This document shows positions 1-5,683 of a DNA stretch of 7,479 nucleotides, piece after piece. The stretch is from Methanobacteriota archaeon (GTDB taxonomy: Archaea; Thermoplasmatota; DTKX01; GCA-020343715). The position numbers were made by a program, and so were the translations under genes. The notes under the pieces were generated by a model. It searched no databases, was not told the origin of the DNA, and saw nothing but the letters and a program-made list of their open reading frames with translations. How positions within the stretch are numbered: the stretch's first letter is position 1; every line of letters starts with the position of its first letter. The DNA lies in the NCBI GenBank assembly GCA_030597775.1, contig JAUVRF010000077.1, positions 1-7,479 on the forward strand. The letters run 5' to 3'.

Positions 1-1
1 C

Positions 2-316
2 GTCCTCCCGGACTGGGACGGGAACCTGGTGGAGCTCAGCAACATAGACAATGCCATGGTGGGCATCGTCGAGGCGCTGATCAAGGAACACAAGGGCGTC
101 CAGGACCTGTCGGTGGACGGGGAGGTGTCCGATCGCCACGTGCACCACGCCCATCCGAAGCCCGCTGTGGACGGCGTCCCTGAACTGGAGGACGAGGACG
201 ACCCCCTGATGCTCATCAAGGAGATACTCGGTGAGGAGAAGACCCGCGAGATCGAGGAGGGTCATCCCGCCGAGGAACCCGCCGATGAGGGCGATAAGGA
301 GGAGAAGGACGCGTGA
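2..316 (+). CDS. Unrecognised protein, C-terminal part (5' end outside window)
   Basis: The reading frame is open from the window edge to TGA at 314-316, so the start lies upstream. A GTG at 29 is in frame, but nine sensible codons precede it (reading VLPDWDGNL), so I treat the gene as 5'-truncated by the window. About 104 residues are visible. The first part looks like a folded domain end, with an amphipathic stretch around GIVEALIKEH. A short His cluster (HVHHAH, 137-154) follows, then a strongly acidic, Glu/Asp/Lys-rich tail ending in EKDA, probably disordered. The His cluster could bind metal, but no known metal-binding domain is recognisable. The stop overlaps the next start as TGATG, which suggests translational coupling with the methyltransferase. 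I do not recognise the family. That it is coding is supported by the uninterrupted frame and the overlap. Confidence 0.7.
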   Translation, partial: VLPDWDGNLVELSNIDNAMVGIVEALIKEHKGVQDLSVDGEVSDRHVHHAHPKPAVDGVPELEDEDDPLMLIKEILGEEKTREIEEGHPAEEPADEGDKEEKDA

Positions 317-933
317 TGCAACGGCCCCGGGCCGACGAGCACGAGGATTTCTACAGGACGAGCCTTGGCAAGGAAGTGCTGGACGCGGAGGTGGAGCTGC
401 TGCTGGACCTGCTGCCCGAGGAGGGCCGGGTCCTCAGCATCGGCTGTGGCATAGGGGTCCACGAGGCGGCGCTGCGTGAACGCAGGCCCGCGATGGACCT
501 CACATGCTCCGACCTGCAGGACGAGATGCTCCGATCGGCACCGTCCGACCTCCATCTGGTCCAGGCGGACATGACCGTCCTGCCCTTCCCCGACGGGACC
601 TACGACGCGGTCTACGAGATCACCGCCCTCGTCTTCGTACACGACCCGGAGAAGGCCCTCAGCGAGATGGCGCGGGTCCTCCGGCCCGGGGGTAGTCTTG
701 TCCTGCTCTCCCTGAACCCCCTTTCCAAGTGGGGGCGGGACCGACTTGGACAGCTGCCCGCACCCTGGGGTGAGCTGGAGGGCCTGGTGGCCATGGTCGA
801 GGCCGCCACAGGTGGAGTGGTCCACGTGGACCACGCACTGAACCTGGAGGACGATGTCCTCCGCGAGTCCACGGGACTGGAGGATGCCGCACTGATAGTC
901 CTGGTATCCCAAAGGCCAACCTCTAGATCGTAG
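316..933 (+). CDS. Class I SAM-dependent methyltransferase
   Basis: This is a 205-residue cytosolic protein of the Methyltransf_11/25 type, expected to transfer a methyl group from S-adenosylmethionine to an unknown substrate. Motif I is VLSIGCGIG (residues 39-47), the glycine-rich SAM loop. An acidic residue that could contact the ribose lies near D66 (CSD). The post-I region is ADMTVLPFPDGTYDAVY (84-100), followed by the typical ARVLRPGGSLVL strand-turn-strand (119-130). The C-terminal third shows no substrate-specific motif. The length is normal for a single-domain enzyme. I chose ATG at 316, which overlaps the upstream TGA, over the adjacent GTG at 313. A GGAGG-like purine run at about 297-305 lies within reach. 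Nothing ties it to the metal-cluster genes beyond proximity; a small-molecule target is as likely as a protein. Confidence 0.88.
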   Translation: MQRPRADEHEDFYRTSLGKEVLDAEVELLLDLLPEEGRVLSIGCGIGVHEAALRERRPAMDLTCSDLQDEMLRSAPSDLHLVQADMTVLPFPDGTYDAVYEITALVFVHDPEKALSEMARVLRPGGSLVLLSLNPLSKWGRDRLGQLPAPWGELEGLVAMVEAATGGVVHVDHALNLEDDVLRESTGLEDAALIVLVSQRPTSRS

Positions 934-953
934 CAGATTGGTACTCCGGCCGC

Positions 954-1580
954 ATGATGGAGGTCATCCTCACACTTCGGATCCCCGAGAGCTGGTTCGA
1001 GGACGTGGCTCCCCTCCTAGACAGGCCCGTCACGGTCCTCGAGTCCGTTCCGGACGGCGTGGCCGGGGGTCGAGGGCTCGTCGAGATACGCGGGGACGAT
1101 GAGGCCACCCAGGCCGTGATCGAGGCCATCAGGTCCCATCCCAATGTTTGCCACGTCGAGTTCGTCCCTCTTCCCGAGGGAGGCGTGCTGGGCCGGGTCG
1201 TCACCTCCAAGTGTGTCGCGTGCACGGCCCTCACCGGGGTCGACTGCTTCCTGACGGCAGCCTCCGCCAGGTCCGATGGCAGGGTGGACTGGAAACTCGT
1301 CACGGGCAGCGAGGGCTCCCTCAAGGAACTGGTGGACCGGCTGGTCGCCGGGGGGTGCGAGGTGGACATCCGGAGGGCCCGGCGTCCCGACCTGCCCCGC
1401 CCGCTGACGGACCGCCAGGAGGAGATCCTGCGGATAGCCCTCGAGGCAGGTTACTACGACCAGCCCAAGCGGGCCACGATAAAGGACCTGGCCAAGCGGG
1501 CCGGCATCGCGCCATCCACCTACCAGGAGATACTCCAGCGGGCGGAGCGGAAGGTCATGCTCACGTCCCTCGAGAAGTGA
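954..1580 (+). CDS. HTH_10 (bacterio-opsin activator-like) transcription regulator
   Basis: This 208-residue protein ends in an HTH_10 domain of the Bat/bacterio-opsin activator type at residues about 150-202. It begins with the characteristic PLTDRQEEILRIALEAGYY and continues through the recognition region IKDLAKRAGIAPSTYQEILQRAE. The family is largely archaeal and regulates transcription. The N-terminal 140 residues form an alpha/beta sensory region with C66, C87, C90, C98 and C135. Three of these lie close together as CVAC-x7-C (1212-1247), which could bind metal, an Fe-S cluster or sense redox state; that is inference. The start is ATG at 954 or the adjacent ATG at 957; no clear ribosome binding site precedes either. 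It lies 20 bases after the methyltransferase and directly upstream of the operon promoter region, so it is a good candidate regulator of the metal-cluster operon. Confidence 0.88.
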   Translation: MMEVILTLRIPESWFEDVAPLLDRPVTVLESVPDGVAGGRGLVEIRGDDEATQAVIEAIRSHPNVCHVEFVPLPEGGVLGRVVTSKCVACTALTGVDCFLTAASARSDGRVDWKLVTGSEGSLKELVDRLVAGGCEVDIRRARRPDLPRPLTDRQEEILRIALEAGYYDQPKRATIKDLAKRAGIAPSTYQEILQRAERKVMLTSLEK

Positions 1581-1597
1581 TCGCTCCAAGTGCAGGG

Positions 1598-1609
1598 CGA
1601 ACATGTCCG
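1598..1609. promoter_or_regulatory. Imperfect palindrome upstream of TATA-like box, possible operator
   Basis: The sequence CGAACATGTCCG is a 12-base dyad centred on ACATGT in which five of six symmetric pairs match. It ends three bases before an AT-rich TATA-like element. In archaea, activators commonly bind just upstream of the TATA/BRE. The neighbouring HTH_10 gene offers a candidate binder, but this link is inference. A short palindrome can arise by chance. Confidence 0.3.
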
Positions 1610-1611
1610 GG

Positions 1612-1622
1612 ATAGATATAAA
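1612..1622 (+). promoter_or_regulatory. TATA-like box, likely promoter of the Mrp-NifU operon
   Basis: The stretch ATAGATATAAA has ten A/T out of eleven bases in an otherwise GC-rich region. It sits in the only sizeable gap (1581-1656) before eight co-directional genes. An archaeal transcript would start about 24-28 bases downstream, near 1640-1648, leaving a short leader before TTG at 1657. The position fits; the match to the archaeal TATA consensus is moderate. Confidence 0.5.
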
Positions 1623-1640
1623 CACGACCTAACGCTTCTC

Positions 1641-1669
1641 CGCTCCCGGTGAGACATTGACAGGGAGCG
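1641..1669 (+). repeat. Inverted repeat around the start codon of the Mrp gene
   Basis: Perfect 7-base arms CGCTCCC (1641-1647) and GGGAGCG (1663-1669) enclose a 15-base loop. The loop contains the weak ribosome binding site GGTGAG (1648-1653) and the TTG start (1657-1659). In RNA this could form a GC-rich hairpin presenting or occluding the start. It matters only if transcription begins at or before 1641, which is uncertain given the TATA position. Confidence 0.35.
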
Positions 1670-2484
1670 AAAAGAAGAGCCAGATCGAGGAGAACCAACA
1701 GGTCATCGAGAACATGGCTCGCATCAAGCACACGATCGTCGTCATGAGCGGCAAGGGCGGCGTTGGCAAGAGCACCGTGGCGGTCAGCTTGGCCCTCACC
1801 CTGGCCGACGAGGGCCACAAGGTGGGCATCATGGACGTGGACATCCACGGCCCCGACGTGGCCAAGCTCCTTGGCGTCGAGGACGCCAGGCTGCAGAGCA
1901 CCGGTGAGATGATCATCCCCGTCCCCGTCAACAAGAACCTCACCGCGATGTCCATGGCATTCCTCCTCGAGGACCGGGACACCCCCATCGTCTGGCGCGG
2001 ACCATTGAAGATGGGTGCCATCAAGCAGTTCCTCGGCGAGGTCGCCTGGGGAGACCTTGATTACCTGGTCATCGACCTGCCACCGGGCACCGGGGACGAG
2101 CCCCTGTCGGTCGCCCAGCTCCTACCCGATGGAGCCTGGGCCGTGATAGTCACGACCCCACAGGACCTGGCCCTGCTGGACTCCCGCAAGGCCGTCCGCT
2201 TCGCACAGCAGCTGAAGATGAACGTCGCTGGAGTTGTGGAGAACATGGCGGGCCTCGAGTGCCCCCATTGTGGCGAGATGATCGACCTGTTCAAAAGGGG
2301 TGGTGGAGAGGCAGCGGCCAAGGAGATGGGGGTCAACTTCCTGGGCCGGGTCCCGATAGACCCCCACATGGTGATAATGAGCGATCTTGGGCAACCCTAC
2401 GTGGTGGACGAACCCGACGAGCCCGCGCCCAAGGCCTTCCATGAGATATCGAAGAACCTGGAGAAGATGATCGGGGCAAGTTAA
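1657..2484 (+). CDS. Mrp/NBP35 family Fe-S cluster carrier ATPase
   Basis: This 275-residue cytosolic P-loop protein belongs to the Mrp/ApbC/NBP35 group, which binds a [4Fe-4S] cluster at a dimer interface and hands it to target proteins in an ATP-dependent way. It has a deviant Walker A SGKGGVGKST (31-40), an acidic switch region MDVDIHGPD (59-67), WRGPLKMGAI (113-122) and switch II LPPGTGD (141-147). The cluster-binding pair CPHC is C202 and C205. The N-terminal Cys-rich extension of eukaryotic NBP35 and the DUF59 domain of many bacterial Mrps are both absent. The only plausible long start is TTG at 1657, because an in-frame TAA lies at 1630. A weak GGTGAG lies 3 bases before it. It heads the operon, with NifX-like and MinD-ferredoxin genes following. 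The family call is firm; the client is unknown. Confidence 0.93.
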   Translation: MTGSEKKSQIEENQQVIENMARIKHTIVVMSGKGGVGKSTVAVSLALTLADEGHKVGIMDVDIHGPDVAKLLGVEDARLQSTGEMIIPVPVNKNLTAMSMAFLLEDRDTPIVWRGPLKMGAIKQFLGEVAWGDLDYLVIDLPPGTGDEPLSVAQLLPDGAWAVIVTTPQDLALLDSRKAVRFAQQLKMNVAGVVENMAGLECPHCGEMIDLFKRGGGEAAAKEMGVNFLGRVPIDPHMVIMSDLGQPYVVDEPDEPAPKAFHEISKNLEKMIGAS

Positions 2485-2506
2485 CTCCGGATATTGAGCA
2501 GTAATA

Positions 2507-2515
2507 AGAGGTGAT
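2507..2515 (+). promoter_or_regulatory. Ribosome binding site deciding the start of the first NifX-like gene
   Basis: AGAGGTGAT matches the archaeal anti-Shine-Dalgarno almost fully. Two adjacent in-frame ATGs follow at 2516 and 2519. The site directly abuts 2516 but leaves a short spacer before 2519, so 2519 is the better start, and it also gives the usual MxVAIP family N-terminus. Confidence 0.6.
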
Positions 2516-2518
2516 ATG

Positions 2519-2881
2519 ATGCTAGTAGCGATACCAACGAATGGGAACGACCTATCGGGCAGGATCGATGAACGATTCGGGCGGTGCGCCCGATTCATCC
2601 TAGTGGACCCGGAGACCAAGGAATTCAAAGTGGTCACCAACCCCGCGGCGGTCCAGAGCGGTGGGGCCGGCATCACAGCGGCCCAGACGGTGATCGACCA
2701 GGGTGCCGATGTCGTTATCGCAGGAGAGGTGGGTCCCAATGCTTTCTCGGTCCTGGAGCGAGCCCAGATCAAGGTCTACTCAAGGGTCTCGGGAACGATC
2801 CATGACGCACTGGACCTCCTAGAGTCCGAACAGACCACGGTGGCCGAGGTGCCCACGGGGCCTGCCCGTCACCAGAGGTGA
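2519..2881 (+). CDS. NifX/NifB-fold (dinitrogenase Fe-Mo cofactor family) protein 1
   Basis: This 120-residue single-domain protein belongs to PF02579, the fold shared by NifX, NafY, the NifB C-terminus and Desulfovibrio orange protein; members bind metal clusters or metal-cluster precursors. Family features are the N-terminal MLVAIPTNGND, the ERFGRCARFILVD block (residues 18-30), a Gly-rich SGGAGI turn (47-52), ADVVIAGEVGPNAF (63-76) and a closing helix DALDLLES (96-103). The single Cys is C23 in FGRCARF. It lies 34 bases after the Mrp gene. In some Desulfovibrio proteins Mrp and ORP-like domains are fused, so the adjacency suggests that they act together. The last bases carry the ribosome binding site of the next gene. 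No nitrogenase genes are present, so the family name should not be read as nitrogen fixation. Confidence 0.88.
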   Translation: MLVAIPTNGNDLSGRIDERFGRCARFILVDPETKEFKVVTNPAAVQSGGAGITAAQTVIDQGADVVIAGEVGPNAFSVLERAQIKVYSRVSGTIHDALDLLESEQTTVAEVPTGPARHQR

Positions 2882-2882
2882 T
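2875..2882 (+). promoter_or_regulatory. Ribosome binding site supporting a TTG start
   Basis: GAGGTGAT overlaps the stop codon of the first NifX-like gene (2879-2881) and lies 6 bases before TTG at 2889. It favours the TTG as the true start of the first MinD-ferredoxin gene and implies translational coupling. The ATG at 2881 is in another frame and meets TGA after three codons. Confidence 0.7.
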
Positions 2883-2888
2883 GGGTCC

Positions 2889-3725
2889 TTGAGGTTGGCG
2901 GTGGCCAGCGGCAAGGGTGGCACCGGCAAGACCACGGTGGCCCTAGGCTTGGCCATCGTGGCCGGGGAGGTCACCCTGGTGGATTGCGACGTGGAGGAGC
3001 CCGACGACCACCTGTTCCTGGGTGGGAAGGGCGACCTGGTCGAGGAGGTCACGATACCCGTGGCCAGGGTGGACGAGGACAGGTGCACCCACTGCGGTGA
3101 ATGCGCACGCGCATGCGTCTTTGGGGCCATCGCGGTCGTCAAGGACCAGGTGATAGTTATCGACGACATGTGCCACGGTTGCGGCGTGTGCGGCCTGGTG
3201 TGCCCGGAGGATGCCATACACGAGGAGAGGAGGCGCATCGGCGAGGTGACGCTGCAGGAAAGGAACGGCCTCCACCTCTACACCGGCTTCCTTGACATCG
3301 GTCAGCCCCTTGCGACGCCTCTGATAACGAGACTGAAGACGCTGGTCCCCGGCAACGGGCTCCAGATCCTAGACTCGCCACCCGGGACGGCGTGCCCCGT
3401 GGTCGAGACCATCAAGAACACCGACCACTGCCTGCTGGTCACAGAGCCCACGCCCTTCGGCCTGTTCGACCTTACGATGGCGGTGGACATGATCCGCGAG
3501 CTGGGCGTGCCGTTCAGCGTGGTGGTGAACAGGGACCGGGAGGGCTACGCGGCGCTGGACCGCTACCTCGCGAAAGAGGGAGTGCCCGTCCATATGCGCA
3601 TCCCCGATTCGATGGAGATCGCGAAGCTGTACTCCCGCGGGCTCCACTTCGTCGAGACCATGCCTGAATGGAGGGAGCGGTTCTCCCGCCTCCTGGACGA
3701 ACTGACGGGAGGTGGCGCCCGATGA
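2889..3725 (+). CDS. MinD-like P-loop ATPase with inserted 2[4Fe-4S] ferredoxin domain, copy 1
   Basis: This 278-residue protein of the MinD/ParA superfamily belongs to the group with an inserted ferredoxin domain (COG1149 type). The ATPase half starts at once with ASGKGGTGKTT (deviant Walker A, 6-16), then VDCDVEEPD (31-39) and switch II LDSPPGT (161-167). Between them sit two CxxCxxCxxxC motifs: C66, C69, C72, C76, and C95, C98, C101, C105, the latter followed by PEDAI. These predict two [4Fe-4S] clusters. The family is thought to couple ATP hydrolysis to Fe-S or metal-cofactor assembly or electron transfer; the exact reaction is not known. The start is TTG with a strong ribosome binding site 6 bases upstream. 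The end overlaps the next gene by 4 bases (ATGA), so the two ATPases are probably made in equal amounts and may form a heterodimer. Confidence 0.93.
   Translation: MRLAVASGKGGTGKTTVALGLAIVAGEVTLVDCDVEEPDDHLFLGGKGDLVEEVTIPVARVDEDRCTHCGECARACVFGAIAVVKDQVIVIDDMCHGCGVCGLVCPEDAIHEERRRIGEVTLQERNGLHLYTGFLDIGQPLATPLITRLKTLVPGNGLQILDSPPGTACPVVETIKNTDHCLLVTEPTPFGLFDLTMAVDMIRELGVPFSVVVNRDREGYAALDRYLAKEGVPVHMRIPDSMEIAKLYSRGLHFVETMPEWRERFSRLLDELTGGGAR
3706..3714 (+). promoter_or_regulatory. Ribosome binding site of MinD-ferredoxin copy 2
   Basis: GGGAGGTGG lies 7 bases before ATG at 3722, within the end of copy 1. It decides for ATG 3722 rather than an in-frame ATG at 3668, which would add 18 residues unlike the family N-terminus. 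Confidence 0.65.
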
Positions 3726-4600
3726 CCGCCAAACGCCTGTTGGTCATGTCCGGCAAGGGTGGCACGGGCAAGACCACCGTGATGGCCTCTCTGGCCGCCC
3801 TCGCCGACGAGCCCATACTGGCCGACTGCGACGTGGACGCTCCCGACCTCCACCTGCTGTTGGACCCAGAGGTCAGGGAATCACACGAGTACCTCGGTCT
3901 CCAGCTCGCCACCATCGATGATCTGCTTTGTACCAAGTGCGGTTCGTGCCACCAGGTCTGCCGTTACGATGCCATCTCGGAGGACATCATCCTCGACGAG
4001 ACCTCCTGCGAGGGTTGCACGGCGTGCTCCATCGTATGCCCCGAGGGGGCCATCACCATGGTGGACCGGGTCGCGGGGGATGTCTTCGTGTCATCCACCA
4101 GGTTCGGGCCGATGGCCCACGCCAAGCTGAGGGCCGGCGAGGAGGCATCGGGCAAGCTGGTCATGGAGGTAAGGAGCTGCTCCGACCGCCTTGCATGGGA
4201 GCATGGCAGTGAGCACATCCTTATCGATGGACCACCAGGTATCGGATGCCCCGCCATCTCCGCGCTGTCGGGCGTCGATGCCGTACTTGTCGTCGCCGAG
4301 CCCACGCTGTCCGGCCGTCAGGGAATGTCGCGGGCGGTCGAACTGGCCCATCATTTCGACGTACCAGCAATGGCCGTGGTGAACAGGGCTGAGCTGAACC
4401 CCGAGGAGGCCACCGTCATCGAGGAGTGGTGCCGGGACCAGGGTGTCGAGGTGTTCGACAGACTGCCGTACGATACAGCGGCCACCGACGCCATGATGGC
4501 CAGGAGAACGGTGGTAGAGCACGACGACGGTCCCCTCGCCCAGGGCCTTCGCAGGCTCTGGGTCCAGATCCAGGATGTCCTGGATGTGCGCTATGACTGA
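3722..4600 (+). CDS. MinD-like P-loop ATPase with inserted 2[4Fe-4S] ferredoxin domain, copy 2
   Basis: This 292-residue paralogue of the preceding gene has the same layout: deviant Walker A SGKGGTGKTT (10-19), ADCDVDAPDLHL (34-45), two ferredoxin motifs and switch II IDGPPGIGCP (168-177). The cluster cysteines are C70, C73, C76, C80 and C96, C99, C102, C106, so two [4Fe-4S] clusters are expected. It differs from copy 1 by a longer segment after the ferredoxin domain (about 120-165, with GKLVMEVR), and by a different C-terminal third (VNRAELNPEEATVIEEW). The pair therefore looks like an old duplication with specialised subunits. Such tandem pairs recur with NifX-like genes in anaerobes. Copy 2 starts at ATG 3722 inside the stop of copy 1. 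The family is certain; the function is inferred from context. Confidence 0.93.
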   Translation: MTAKRLLVMSGKGGTGKTTVMASLAALADEPILADCDVDAPDLHLLLDPEVRESHEYLGLQLATIDDLLCTKCGSCHQVCRYDAISEDIILDETSCEGCTACSIVCPEGAITMVDRVAGDVFVSSTRFGPMAHAKLRAGEEASGKLVMEVRSCSDRLAWEHGSEHILIDGPPGIGCPAISALSGVDAVLVVAEPTLSGRQGMSRAVELAHHFDVPAMAVVNRAELNPEEATVIEEWCRDQGVEVFDRLPYDTAATDAMMARRTVVEHDDGPLAQGLRRLWVQIQDVLDVRYD

Positions 4601-4604
4601 GGAG
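4599..4604 (+). promoter_or_regulatory. Ribosome binding site of the DUF1847 gene
   Basis: GAGGAG begins inside the stop codon of MinD-ferredoxin copy 2 and lies 8 bases before ATG at 4613. This is consistent with coupled translation. Confidence 0.5.
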
Positions 4605-4612
4605 AGAACGAG

Positions 4613-5233
4613 ATGAGATGCGCTGAGTGCGATCACAGGCGATGCGAGGTGGGCGAGGACTGCTCGGCCGGGCTTGCCCCGAAGGTCGCTGCGGATACCT
4701 ACGTGGGAGATGACCTGCGGTTGCTCAGGGCCTCCGGAGAGGTGGAGGTGGAGAACTACCTCGCGGCCACCCGGATCGAGGAGATAACTCATCTGGCGAA
4801 GAAGCTGGGCGCGAAGAGGCTGGGTCTCGCGTTCTGCATAGGCCTGGCCGAGGAGGCGAGGGTGGTGTCCAGATATTACAGCAAGGACTTCGAGGTGCAC
4901 TCGGTCTGCTGCAAGGTGGGAGGCGTGTCCAAGGACGAGTTCGGCCTTCCCCACCTCCGTGGCGAGGACAGGGAGAGCACCTGCAACCCCGCGGGTCAGG
5001 CGGCTGTGCTCGCGGACGCGGGCACCGACCTCAACGTGGTGCTGGGCCTCTGTGTCGGCCACGACTCCCAGTTCTACAGCAGCTCGGTGGCCCCTGTGGT
5101 CACCCTGGCCGCCAAGGACCGGGTGCTGGCCCACAACCCGATGGGTGCCATATATTCGCGGTACCACAGGGAGGCCCGGCTCGGTGTGTTCGATGACGAT
5201 GAAGATGATGAGGGTAACATCAATGACGATTGA
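4613..5233 (+). CDS. DUF1847 cysteine-rich putative metal-binding protein
   Basis: This 206-residue protein matches my recollection of DUF1847 (PF08901), a family of unknown function thought to bind metal. The N-terminus has C3, C6, C11 and C17 (MRCAECDHRRCEVGEDC), resembling a small metal-binding knuckle. The conserved core includes LGLAFCIGLAEEARVVSRYY (70-89), VHSVCCKVGG (95-104), TCNPAGQA (123-130), GTDLNVVLGLCVGHDSQF (137-154) and KDRVLAHNPMGAIYS (168-182). Nine cysteines in total, most in conserved-looking blocks, suggest a metal or Fe-S site with CC at 99-100. The end is a low-complexity acidic tail (DDDEDDEGNINDD) rich in GAT codons, unlike the GAC-dominated body. It sits between the MinD-ferredoxin pair and the second NifX-like gene, which supports a role in the same cluster-handling system. 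The family call rests on memory of its motifs. Confidence 0.82.
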   Translation: MRCAECDHRRCEVGEDCSAGLAPKVAADTYVGDDLRLLRASGEVEVENYLAATRIEEITHLAKKLGAKRLGLAFCIGLAEEARVVSRYYSKDFEVHSVCCKVGGVSKDEFGLPHLRGEDRESTCNPAGQAAVLADAGTDLNVVLGLCVGHDSQFYSSSVAPVVTLAAKDRVLAHNPMGAIYSRYHREARLGVFDDDEDDEGNINDD

Positions 5234-5240
5234 GACATTC

Positions 5241-5246
5241 AGGAGG
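5241..5246 (+). promoter_or_regulatory. Ribosome binding site of the second NifX-like gene
   Basis: AGGAGG lies 8 bases before ATG at 5255, in the 21-base gap after the DUF1847 stop. It is a strong site in a short spacer and fixes the start. Confidence 0.65.
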
Positions 5247-5254
5247 AAAGTAAC

Positions 5255-5653
5255 ATGAGGATTTCTGTACCATCTATGGGAAACAATGGCTTGGACGAGC
5301 AGGTCGGCGAGCACTTCGGCAGGGTCCCGACCTACACGATAGTCGACACCGAGACGGATGCGGTCGAGACGCTAACGAACACCAGCGAGCACATGGGCGG
5401 CACGGGCTACCCACCGGAGCTGATGGCAAAGGCCAATGTGGACGTGATGGTCTGCGGCGGCCTCGGTCGACGGGCCATCATGATGTTCGAGGAGCTGGGG
5501 ATCCGTGTCTTCGTCGGTGCCAGCGGCACCGTCGGGAACGCCGTCCAGATGTACCAGTCCGGCGCGCTCCAGGAGGCCACTGACGAGAACGCTTGCAAGC
5601 AGCACGCATTCCGTGAGCACGATCACGGGGAACACGATCATCATCATGGCTAG
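5255..5653 (+). CDS. NifX/NifB-fold protein 2 with His-rich C-terminal tail (ORP-like)
   Basis: This 132-residue protein of PF02579 has MRISVPSMGNN at the N-terminus, EHFGRVPTYTIVD (19-31), then SEHMGGTGYPPELM (44-57), DVMVCGGLGRRAI (63-75) and GIRVFVGASGTVGNAVQMY (82-100). The HMGG-x2-PPELM and GLGRRA blocks are typical of the standalone subgroup that includes Desulfovibrio orange protein and MTH1175-like proteins, and differ from the first copy here. After the domain comes an extension with C114, H117 and a His-rich tail (H122, H124, H127, H129-H131). This tail could bind Cu, Ni, Zn or Co or help pass metal on. Members can hold a metal-sulfide cluster; whether this one does cannot be read from sequence. 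It lies between the DUF1847 and radical SAM genes. Start and frame are well supported. Confidence 0.9.
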   Translation: MRISVPSMGNNGLDEQVGEHFGRVPTYTIVDTETDAVETLTNTSEHMGGTGYPPELMAKANVDVMVCGGLGRRAIMMFEELGIRVFVGASGTVGNAVQMYQSGALQEATDENACKQHAFREHDHGEHDHHHG

Positions 5654-5670
5654 CGAATGTATTGAGTCGA

Positions 5671-5677
5671 GAAGGGG
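5671..5677 (+). promoter_or_regulatory. Ribosome binding site of the radical SAM gene
   Basis: GAAGGGG lies 6 bases before ATG at 5684. It is a moderate match, weaker than the sites of the neighbouring genes. Confidence 0.4.
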
Positions 5678-5683
5678 CAACCG

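Noticed and set aside
262..912. Antisense frame of 216 codons opposite the methyltransferase
   Set aside because: The plus-strand methyltransferase motifs are unambiguous; the antisense product is low-complexity and unrecognisable.
3668..3721. 18-residue longer start for MinD-ferredoxin copy 2
   Set aside because: The extra residues are Pro/Arg-rich and overlap copy 1. ATG 3722 has a good ribosome binding site and gives the normal short lead to Walker A.
2889..4600. Annotating the MinD-like proteins as cell-division site selection proteins
   Set aside because: Both contain inserted double ferredoxin motifs, which place them in the Fe-S ATPase group rather than true MinD, and no membrane-targeting helix is visible at the C-terminus.
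4091..5314. Long antisense reading frame of 407 codons on the minus strand
   Set aside because: It lies opposite the second MinD-ferredoxin gene and the DUF1847 gene, both clearly conserved. Such open antisense frames are common in GC-rich coding DNA, and its translation shows no family motif.
2519..5653. Reading the NifX-type proteins as a nitrogen fixation cluster
   Set aside because: No nifH, nifD, nifK, nifE, nifN or full nifB is present. Standalone PF02579 proteins are widespread in anaerobes without nitrogenase.
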